Source of the DNA: Planctomycetaceae bacterium
Lineage (GTDB): Bacteria; Planctomycetota; Planctomycetia; Planctomycetales; Planctomycetaceae
DNA: 11,177 bases
Direction: 5' to 3'
Assembly: GCA_020426125.1 (NCBI GenBank)
Contig: JAGQQQ010000331.1
Span: forward strand, 1-11,177
The position numbers and the translations under genes were made by a program. Shown here in pieces: positions 1-7,151 of this stretch. Within the stretch, counting starts at the first letter, position 1, and every line of letters starts with the position of its first letter. Under the pieces are notes generated by a model. It did not search any database. It was given only the letters and a program-made list of their open reading frames with translations, and was not told the DNA's origin.

Positions 1-1
1 C

Positions 2-2638
2 TCAATTGCTCTACTCGAATCCCTGCCGAGCTTTGAGTCGGAGCCGCAACTGCAACTCATGGCGGGGCAATTCCTGTTACAAGGTCACAAGATCGCTGAG
101 GCCAGAACGCACTTGTTGACTTCCCTGAGATTACAGCCCAATCAGGTCGAGACGCTGCGATTGCTTGCCAACTTGGAAGCGAACCTGCTGAATCCCCAGG
201 AAGCCCGCAAATACCTGGCGACGATTGACTTTTATCAGCAAGCGAGCGCTGAAGATATCCTTCTGTACGCCGCTGGCGACCGTGCCCGGTATGACCTCTA
301 CGAGAACCTGACTCAACTCAAAGAGGCCTATCGCCAGGCCGAAACGGACCCTGAGGTGATCTACGCGCTCTTTGACAACTATGTTGGCTTGAACAGAATC
401 GATGAAGCCCGTCGACTTTTGGAATCATCCCTGAGACGGGAAACGGGTGAGGAAACCTGGCGATTGGATCTGGCCGCCGCCGAATTGGCGATTCTCGAAA
501 ATCGCTATGAATTAGCGGCCGAATCGCTCGATGCATTACCGAGCGACGCAGACCATCTTGCGCGGACCTGGCTGGCCAGAGGGCGCGTCTTGCGGAAGCT
601 CGACGGAGCCGAGCCTTGGGCAATTGCGGCCTTGAAAAACGCGGCGCTGTTGGATCCCTATGACCCAGAGGCGGCTTTTATTTTGTCGAAGCTTCTCGAA
701 GCCACGGATCCCGAACAAGCAGAGAAGCAACTCGCCCATTCAAGAGACTTGCAGTCGCTCAGCGGACTGGTCGAATCCGTTCTCACGGTCGACTCAATCG
801 AGAAGGCGGTCGAACGTCTCCCGATGATCGCCGAGAAATTCGAAGCGATGGGTTTCATTCGTGAAGCCTTTCTTTGCCTCTCCTGGCTCGCGCGTTCCGG
901 TTACGGTTCCCGCCCCATTCGCGAGCAACTTGACCGGGTGTCCCAGTTACCGGATGCGAGGATCCCCATGCGAGTGGTCAACATTGCCTCACTCGCGGAA
1001 TGGCCGGATGACTTCTCCATCGGTCAGTTCCAATCGACGAATGAGCCGCAACCTCAGGACGGACGGATTCGGCTCAAGGATGTGACGGCGGATTGGAAAC
1101 TGGATTTCGCATATGAAGCCGTTCAGGATGAAAAGACAACGGTCCTGACATCGCTGGGCGGGGGAGTCGGTGTCATCGATTACGATTGTGATGGGCAAAT
1201 CGACCTTTTCTTTCCCCAAGGGGGGCCGCTTCCCAATGCGGAAGACCGGTCGAATGACGTCGACCGCCTGTACCGGTTGTCGGGTGACGCATTCGTCGAT
1301 ACGACGGACAACGCTGGGTTTGCATCCAGTGACTACGGGCATGGCGTTGCCGTCGGCGATCTTGACAACGATGGGTTCGATGATCTGGCCGTTTCCAATT
1401 ACGGTCGGAACCAGATGTTCCGCAATAACGGAGACGGGACGTTCTCGGAAACGCCGGATGCGTTCGACTCGGATGATGAGAGATGGAGTTCCAGTGCTGC
1501 GTTCGCCGATTTCGACGACGACGGGAATCTCGATTTCTATGTTGTGAACTACCTCGATGTGGCGGTGGAAGACATGGTGCCCTGTCTCGACTCCCGGGAG
1601 ACGCCCTGTGGCCCGTTATTTCTCCCCGGCCAACAGGATCAACTCTACGTGAACAACGGAGACGGGGGATTCCAAAATCAGACAGCGAGTTCCGGCGCCA
1701 TCGATCCGGACGGCAAAGGTCTAGGCGTGGTGGTCGCAGATTTCAATGGCGACGGACAACCGGACCTCTTCGTGGGAAATGACACAACCGCCAACCGTCT
1801 CTTCCTCTCGAACAATCAGGCAGGCGATTTGAGCTTCGAAGAGGTTTCCGTCGCGTCTGGTGTGGCTTTTGGTGGAGACGGAAAAGCGGAAGCCTGCATG
1901 GGAATCGCCTGTGCTGACTTTGATCAGAACGGCCACCTGGACCTGTTTGTCAGCAACTTCGAAGGGGAGGATAATACGCTCTACAGCAACACAGGGGACG
2001 CCCTGTTCGTGGATCGAACCGAGGACCTGGGACTCGGGCGCGTCAGTTACCAGTTGATGGGTTGGGGAAGCCAGTTTCTCAACCTGGATGACGATGGGCG
2101 ACTTGACCTCGTGGTGGTGAACGGCCATCTGCACGGCAAGGGAATGGTCCCCCAGGTCTTTCGGCAACGGGCTCACGGCTTTGAGGAAGTCGGCGCCCAG
2201 TCAGGTGAGTATTTCACCAGCCAGCAGATGGCGCGAGGGCTCGCGGTCCTCGATCTGGATCGCGATCGATTGCCGGATCTGATCGCGACGGAACGAATTG
2301 GCAGCCCTCATCTGCTCCAGAACCTGTCAGATGCGGGGAATCGAGTTGTCGTTCAGCCGATTGGTGTTGTTTCCAATCGGTCGGCTGTGGGGACGCGCGT
2401 GACCCTCGTCTGTGGGGAACAGACATTTTCCCAGACCCAACACGGCGGAGGCGGATATCTGGTGGCCAATGAGGACAAACTGTTTTTCGCAATGGGAACG
2501 CATCAGCAGGCGGACCAATTGATTGTCGAGTGGCCGAGCGGGCATATCGACACGTTCGATACGCCGATACTTCCCGGAACATTCCTGGTTGTCGAGTCTG
2601 CGGAGACTCGATCGGCTCGGATTATTTCTGTTCCGTGA
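2..2638 (+). CDS. TPR + VCBS/FG-GAP + ASPIC/UnbV (CRTAC1-type) protein, 5' end cut by the window edge
   Basis: The frame is open from base 2 to the TGA at 2636-2638. The ATG at 59 is probably internal, because it falls inside a TPR helix pair whose first helix begins upstream of it. Order of parts: an alpha-helical TPR-like region (to about base 1000); a linker; a VCBS/FG-GAP beta-propeller with seven Ca-binding-like loops (DYDCDGQID near 1178, then DLDNDGFDD, DFDDDGNLD, DFNGDGQPD, DFDQNGHLD, NLDDDGRLD and a degenerate DLDRDRLPD); and a C-terminal ASPIC/UnbV domain from about 2375 with NRSAVGTRVT, a GGGGYL stretch and VEWPSG. Such proteins are usually exported or surface-exposed, and their function is largely unknown. 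The TPR part suggests protein contacts. The signal peptide, if any, is off the window. Its 3' end overlaps the convergent SCO-fusion gene by 17 bp. Domain assignment is secure; function is not. Confidence 0.93.
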   Translation, partial: SIALLESLPSFESEPQLQLMAGQFLLQGHKIAEARTHLLTSLRLQPNQVETLRLLANLEANLLNPQEARKYLATIDFYQQASAEDILLYAAGDRARYDLYENLTQLKEAYRQAETDPEVIYALFDNYVGLNRIDEARRLLESSLRRETGEETWRLDLAAAELAILENRYELAAESLDALPSDADHLARTWLARGRVLRKLDGAEPWAIAALKNAALLDPYDPEAAFILSKLLEATDPEQAEKQLAHSRDLQSLSGLVESVLTVDSIEKAVERLPMIAEKFEAMGFIREAFLCLSWLARSGYGSRPIREQLDRVSQLPDARIPMRVVNIASLAEWPDDFSIGQFQSTNEPQPQDGRIRLKDVTADWKLDFAYEAVQDEKTTVLTSLGGGVGVIDYDCDGQIDLFFPQGGPLPNAEDRSNDVDRLYRLSGDAFVDTTDNAGFASSDYGHGVAVGDLDNDGFDDLAVSNYGRNQMFRNNGDGTFSETPDAFDSDDERWSSSAAFADFDDDGNLDFYVVNYLDVAVEDMVPCLDSRETPCGPLFLPGQQDQLYVNNGDGGFQNQTASSGAIDPDGKGLGVVVADFNGDGQPDLFVGNDTTANRLFLSNNQAGDLSFEEVSVASGVAFGGDGKAEACMGIACADFDQNGHLDLFVSNFEGEDNTLYSNTGDALFVDRTEDLGLGRVSYQLMGWGSQFLNLDDDGRLDLVVVNGHLHGKGMVPQVFRQRAHGFEEVGAQSGEYFTSQQMARGLAVLDLDRDRLPDLIATERIGSPHLLQNLSDAGNRVVVQPIGVVSNRSAVGTRVTLVCGEQTFSQTQHGGGGYLVANEDKLFFAMGTHQQADQLIVEWPSGHIDTFDTPILPGTFLVVESAETRSARIISVP

Positions 2639-5192
2639 TCGTCACCGTCTGGCCAGACTCGAACGGACCCAACACCGTTTGGTGTTTTCCGGAGGGCCAG
2701 TCCACCTCCAGCCTGTCAACCTGTTGCCGTTCCCCCAGCCCGAGATAGAGTTCCGGCCGACCTTGTGAGAGGTAACCCACCTTGCCGTCATAGAACCGGA
2801 GAAGCCTTCGCTCAGCGATGACGGCCGTCACCATCGTTCCGATGGCCTGCCGGTTGGACGCGGTCCCTTCCAAACGGACTTTGATGAAGTGAGGCTGGTG
2901 TTCGTCGGCCAGGGAACTGACGAGGACTAATGGTACATTGTTGAATTCGCTGGTGACGATGTCCAAATCCCCATCCCCCTCGATGTCGAAAATCACCGAT
3001 GACCGGGAACCCAGCGATCCCCAGACGACAATCTCCCCCTCGTGGCCAGTGCAGACCTTTTTCATCAACTCGTCACCTTCACGATCACAATCCAGAAGGA
3101 TCCACGGCTGCGCTGTCTTATGAGATTCTCTCGGCTCCACGCCCAAGATAAACTCCGCGTCGGCAAATCGTTCTCCCTGGTCGTTGAGCAGCACGGAATT
3201 AACGGCATACCGGAAGGGGTAATTCATGCTTGACGCCACAAACACGTCCTCAAATCCGTCGGCATTCAAATCTCCGACGCTCAATCCCCATGGCCAGTAA
3301 TTCTCAGCACCAATCTCATCGGAGATCTCGGTGAACGCGTCTGGACCATCATTCCGGAAGAAGCCGTTGCCATAGATGCTGACCCCTTCGGACTTCAAAA
3401 GCGACTCAGGGAGTTGCATGGTCGCCTTCTCCTTCTCCTCAAGATAGAAGCTATGCAGACTGGATTCCGAACGCATGTCCGCGAGAATGTCCTTGCTCAT
3501 GTCGGAATGCATGTCGGTCACGAAGATGTCGAGATCCTCATCATTGTCGAAATCGAACACTCCCACTCCCATGGCTCCCCAAGGCGTTTTGGGGAAAATT
3601 TCACGGCTTCTTCGGACAAACGACTTCCCCTGTTGGTTCTCGTAATACTCATCGTTTCCCTGCATGTCCAGGACGTACAAATCCATCCATCCGTCCCGAT
3701 TGGCATCGATCAACGCCGCGTCGCCCGTCCAACTTCCTTCGTCCATTCCCATCTCATCGGTGACATCTTCAAAGTGAAGACCGTCGAGATTTCGGAAGAG
3801 TCGGCTGATCTCTGTCCGCTCCGGCTTCAGATGGCCGGAAAAAGCGTCTTTGAATCCGACGTAGTATCCTCCTCGCCCTTGTTGATCAGTGGTGTAAATG
3901 CCCACGTTGCATAAAAACAGGTCCAGCAGTCCATCTCGGTCGTAATCGAAAAACAACGCCCCAGAGGAATGCCCGGAATATCCCAAGCCCGAGTCGGCGG
4001 TGATGTCCTGAAACTGGCCGTTACCATCATTCCGAAATAAGAGGTTTCCGGCCCTGACCGCTGTGACGTACAGGTCGCAGTCCCCGTCGTTATCAATATC
4101 GACAAAGCTGGCCGAGACGCAGACTCGGTCGTCCACGGCAACTCCGGCCCGGTCCGTGAAGTCTTCGAACGTCCCATCGCCGCGGCTTCGCCACAGTTCA
4201 TTGCGACCCAACTGGTTTGTGAAATACAGGTCGAGGTTTCCGTCGTTGTCCACGTCCGCCAGCGTCAGCCCATTCCCATGGTCATAATGGACGCCCTTGT
4301 AGTCGGATCCCGCGTCATCAACGATCTGATGGAGAAAACGGATACCCGATTCGCGTTGTCGATTTTGAAATTGGAATTCGTGCTGGACCCGAATTTTCGA
4401 CGCCTCATTCCGCTGCGCCTGACCGCGGATCTCCAGCCAGGGGGGATCCATCGCCTCGTTAAGAAACGGGACCTGTTCGCTCCAGACAGCCAGGGCATCT
4501 TTCTTGAGTTCCGCGACATCCCGGTCGGAGAGCGCATCGTAATAACCCCGAACTCTCCCGATGGGATCGATCAGAATGAGCTTCGTGGAGTGCCCAATCG
4601 GCATGTTCTCCGTGGCCTGCCCCGATGAAATCGGCAAGTGCAGTTGCTCTTCAGCCAAAGTGCGGATCTCATGAGGCTCTCCCGACAGAAAGACCCAACG
4701 GGAGTCCTCTTGCCCCTCGAATTGGGCGGCATACTTTCGGAGCACCTCCGGCGTGTCCGTCTGGGGATCCACCGTGATATTCAACAGCTGGGTGTATTTC
4801 GCAAACGGCTGCTTCTCAAGCCATTTGTCAAGCCTGGACATGGTCGACATCTGCTGGGGACATGTCGACGGGCACGTGGTGAAAAAGAAGTGGGCAATCG
4901 CGAGATTGCCGCGCAATTCCTGGGTGCCGTACAAGCGTTTGAACTGGTCCGTCAACAGGAAATCCCCCACATTCCCGAGGACGGGCACTTTGCGTGTATC
5001 GGAATGTCCGTCCGGTAGCGGGGCATTGCTGTCTCCTTTCGGCTGACCGTTCCCCTTAGTCAGCACCTCGTCCCGGGAACATCCGGGAAAAGACAGGCTG
5101 AGGATTGCGAGCCACACGAAAACGGGAAACCGTGGACTCCGGCGATCGGTCTTCCAAAGGATGATGGAGATGCTCAAATCGAGGGACCTCAA
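2622..5192 (-). CDS. SCO1/SenC domain fused to VCBS repeats and ASPIC/UnbV domain, predicted lipoprotein
   Basis: An 856-residue product. A basic segment (DRRSPRF) and a hydrophobic stretch end at FPGC, giving a putative lipidated Cys38. Residues about 65-240 form a SCO1/SenC thioredoxin-like domain. The CPSTCP motif supplies Cys107 and Cys111, VDPQTDTPE is the family signature, and GHS supplies His201, about 90 residues after the second Cys as in bacterial Sco. All three copper or redox residues are present. Residues about 280-765 carry seven DxDxDGxxD-type loops (first DVDNDGNLD, near 313), and the last ~87 residues are an ASPIC/UnbV domain (NRQAIGTMVT, VDWPSG). The outermost start is TTG at 5192, overlapping the upstream stop as TTGA. 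A second TTG at 5177 has a GAGG nine bases upstream and is at least as likely; there is no ATG before the SCO domain. It is the last gene of a three-gene - strand run. The C-terminal half is paralogous to the convergent neighbour. Confidence 0.93.
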   Translation of the reverse strand: MRSLDLSISIILWKTDRRSPRFPVFVWLAILSLSFPGCSRDEVLTKGNGQPKGDSNAPLPDGHSDTRKVPVLGNVGDFLLTDQFKRLYGTQELRGNLAIAHFFFTTCPSTCPQQMSTMSRLDKWLEKQPFAKYTQLLNITVDPQTDTPEVLRKYAAQFEGQEDSRWVFLSGEPHEIRTLAEEQLHLPISSGQATENMPIGHSTKLILIDPIGRVRGYYDALSDRDVAELKKDALAVWSEQVPFLNEAMDPPWLEIRGQAQRNEASKIRVQHEFQFQNRQRESGIRFLHQIVDDAGSDYKGVHYDHGNGLTLADVDNDGNLDLYFTNQLGRNELWRSRGDGTFEDFTDRAGVAVDDRVCVSASFVDIDNDGDCDLYVTAVRAGNLLFRNDGNGQFQDITADSGLGYSGHSSGALFFDYDRDGLLDLFLCNVGIYTTDQQGRGGYYVGFKDAFSGHLKPERTEISRLFRNLDGLHFEDVTDEMGMDEGSWTGDAALIDANRDGWMDLYVLDMQGNDEYYENQQGKSFVRRSREIFPKTPWGAMGVGVFDFDNDEDLDIFVTDMHSDMSKDILADMRSESSLHSFYLEEKEKATMQLPESLLKSEGVSIYGNGFFRNDGPDAFTEISDEIGAENYWPWGLSVGDLNADGFEDVFVASSMNYPFRYAVNSVLLNDQGERFADAEFILGVEPRESHKTAQPWILLDCDREGDELMKKVCTGHEGEIVVWGSLGSRSSVIFDIEGDGDLDIVTSEFNNVPLVLVSSLADEHQPHFIKVRLEGTASNRQAIGTMVTAVIAERRLLRFYDGKVGYLSQGRPELYLGLGERQQVDRLEVDWPSGKHQTVLGPFESGQTVTITEQK

Positions 5193-6421
5193 GGTCGGTT
5201 TGAAGAATCGGATTTTGAAATCTCGGAAAGTGTCTGTGCGAACCGACCGACGGGACGGTAGCCCACTCCTTCGTATGTTGGCGATTTCGGAGCGAAATTC
5301 GAGTCAAACTGAGGATCCGGAGCCTTCAGGACATTTCGCGATTCGTCAATCGTCTCTCTCAAATCAGGAATCCGGCCGGCGATCCAGCACCCTTTCACAT
5401 TCACTCCGCTCAGGATGTCAAATTCGAACCGTTCTCCCGGCGACAATCCCCCGGGACGAGTGTTGTTCCAGAAGATGTTGTTCTGATAAACGTTTCCCAT
5501 TCCTTTGTCGTCGACGCCATTCCAGTTTCCCGTGAAGGTGCAGTTCTCAACGATGACTCGAGATCCTGGAAAGACCGTGAGCGCTCCGGAGCCGTGTTCC
5601 GCGTTGTAGCTTTCTCCTTCGGGACTGACATCATCCTCACCGAGATTTCCGACATTATTCAGGAATAGGCAATTGAAGAACCGGGCGGAACTCTCTGGGA
5701 GAACATCCACGCCGGATCCCGTCAGTTGGCATCGGTTCTCCCGAAAGATGCAGTCCCGAAAAGTGACAAACTCCTGATGGAACCCCCGATGCTCGACGGA
5801 GACGCCCCCCCCACACGGACGGGCGTAGTTTCCGACCACATCGACCTCTTCAATGGTCGGATAAGATCTCCCGAAAATCTTGATCCCTCCTCCGTCCGTG
5901 TAGAAGAACTCCACCTTGTTCAGACTTTCGAGTCCCGTTTCGGTTTGGATCGAAACGGACTCATCGCGTGTTACAAAGGCATGGGATCCCGTGATTCGAA
6001 ATCCTCGGAAGATCGTCGCGGGAGTAATGCCGTCTCCGAAGTACACGACGTGATTGACAATCGCCGGGTAACTTTCCGAATTCGGGTCGGCCACTTCGGG
6101 ATTGTCGGCTCGCAATGTGACGTCCCCCTGTGCCGTAAGTGCGATTCCGTCGTGCTGACGATTGAGCCAAATCAGAGCTTGCCCAGGAGAGTCCGGGCGA
6201 TAGATTCCCTCGTGGACGACGACCTGTTTGATCCCTTCGGCGGCAGCGGCATCCAGCGCCTCTTGGATCCTGTCCCCCGAATGGACATGGAACGCACCTT
6301 CCACCTGTCGATGGGTCGATTCCACGGGAACGGACTCCGCTCGACAACCGGACATCGCGACGGCGATCGAGAGCGAACCAAGAAAGATGGAAGCGAGCCA
6401 GGCAATTCCTGTTTCTCGCAT
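5189..6421 (-). CDS. Right-handed parallel beta-helix lipoprotein
   Basis: The protein has 410 residues from the ATG at 6421. That start places a hydrophobic signal segment directly after MRET and a lipobox MSGC at Cys26. An in-frame ATG at 6487 would add 22 residues; it has AAGG seven bases upstream, overlapping the previous stop, so it remains possible. After the signal, IQEALDAAAAEGIKQVVVHEG is the usual opening of pectate-lyase-like/DUF1565 helices. Repeated coils follow, each with N- and G-rich turns (FRDCIFRENR, FFNCLFLNNV, VENCTFTGNW, YQNNIFWNNT). The end (DPQFDSNFAPKSPTYEGVG) is typical of planctomycete beta-helix proteins. Known relatives are polysaccharide lyases, epimerases or adhesins, and no catalytic residues can be assigned here. 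It lies 75 bases downstream of the cupredoxin gene with this start, and its stop overlaps the SCO-fusion start. Probably envelope-anchored. Confidence 0.88.
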   Translation of the reverse strand: MRETGIAWLASIFLGSLSIAVAMSGCRAESVPVESTHRQVEGAFHVHSGDRIQEALDAAAAEGIKQVVVHEGIYRPDSPGQALIWLNRQHDGIALTAQGDVTLRADNPEVADPNSESYPAIVNHVVYFGDGITPATIFRGFRITGSHAFVTRDESVSIQTETGLESLNKVEFFYTDGGGIKIFGRSYPTIEEVDVVGNYARPCGGGVSVEHRGFHQEFVTFRDCIFRENRCQLTGSGVDVLPESSARFFNCLFLNNVGNLGEDDVSPEGESYNAEHGSGALTVFPGSRVIVENCTFTGNWNGVDDKGMGNVYQNNIFWNNTRPGGLSPGERFEFDILSGVNVKGCWIAGRIPDLRETIDESRNVLKAPDPQFDSNFAPKSPTYEGVGYRPVGRFAQTLSEISKSDSSNRP

Positions 6422-6496
6422 CTCTCCCGACCTGTTCAACGACACCGAACCGAAATGGCTCTGGGGACCTCCCGGTGCCAAATGCATGAGTCTGCC

Positions 6497-7051
6497 TTAT
6501 TCGATTTGGATACTGAGAGACGCAGGAGTGACTGACATCCGGCCCTGGACGTCATCGTGAAAGTAACGAAGCCCGCACAAGGGATCCGTTCGAAACTCGT
6601 AATCCCCGTCCTGGGGGGCCACAAAAGAAATCCGGTGAATCATCTCCGGCACCGCGATTTCCTTGGCGCCATCTGGTGACGTCAGAGTGTAAATGTAGTC
6701 CTTGCTCGTCAGATCCAATTCGACTTTCGTATTCGGGCGAACCGTCAACGTATTGCCGAGAAACACGTCGTCCGTTGTTCGAAGTTCGCCATCCGGTCCC
6801 GCCCCATAAAAGTGCCACTGAAAATTTTCCCCTCGCGCCTCGAACTCAACCGATGGACTCTCCACATGGGCAGGACGATTCCGATCTGGTCCGTTCTTCG
6901 TTGATCGGGATCCACACCCAAGCCACATGAGGCAACAGAAGAGCGTCGGGATCACCCAGTATCGGGGATGACGACTACGCCAGAAAGCAACTTGCCTCGC
7001 ATTCCGATGACTTCTCCAAAGCATGGGAAACTCGGGATGGGCCTCGCACAT
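6497..7051 (-). CDS. COX2-like cupredoxin lipoprotein with degenerate CuA site
   Basis: The start chosen is the ATG at 7051, which has GAGG (7060-7063) eight bases upstream; this gives 184 residues. An ATG at 7024 is an alternative (175 residues). The frame runs open further upstream, but that part lies antisense to the DUF3179 gene and is not credible. A hydrophobic segment ends at MWLGC (Cys46). The rest is one cupredoxin domain resembling cytochrome c oxidase subunit II: GENFQWHFYG, then LTSKDYIY, IAVPEMIHRISF, and DPLCGLRYFHDD near the end. Compared with the COX2 pattern CxExCGxxHxxM plus an upstream His, only the second Cys (Cys159) is kept. The other positions are Y121, T155, P157, Y163 and D166. 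His165 is two residues beyond the usual His. CuA binding is therefore unlikely; another metal site or none is possible. First gene of the - strand cassette. Confidence 0.85.
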   Translation of the reverse strand: MCEAHPEFPMLWRSHRNARQVAFWRSRHPRYWVIPTLFCCLMWLGCGSRSTKNGPDRNRPAHVESPSVEFEARGENFQWHFYGAGPDGELRTTDDVFLGNTLTVRPNTKVELDLTSKDYIYTLTSPDGAKEIAVPEMIHRISFVAPQDGDYEFRTDPLCGLRYFHDDVQGRMSVTPASLSIQIE

Positions 7052-7056
7052 GGGAG

Positions 7057-7063
7057 CCCCCTC
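7057..7063 (-). promoter_or_regulatory. Shine-Dalgarno deciding the cupredoxin start
   Basis: On the - strand this reads GAGGGGG. The GAGG core ends eight bases before the ATG at 7051. It is the best ribosome-binding sequence ahead of any in-frame start of the cupredoxin gene, and it places that start outside the divergent DUF3179 gene. Confidence 0.6.
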
Positions 7064-7151
7064 GCACGACGGCTTCTTTGCAGCCCGAAAGCGTGTTAGG
7101 ATCCGTTGATCGAGATTTCCCAAGCTGATCATCTTTCGAGAGGGAGTCCCT

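Noticed and set aside
2580..2710. Recent inverted duplication of the two ASPIC/UnbV gene ends
   Set aside because: Similarity is visible only at protein level (WPSG region); the DNA shows no long inverted identity.
5726..6535. Long open frame on the + strand (269 codons) opposite the beta-helix gene
   Set aside because: The protein has no recognisable domain and lies antisense to a gene with a clear signal peptide and beta-helix repeats.
7064..7151. Specific -35/-10 boxes between the divergent cupredoxin and DUF3179 genes
   Set aside because: The best pairs (for example TTGATC with TCATCT at 17 bp) match the -10 consensus at only two positions, too weak to list as promoters although a control region must be near.
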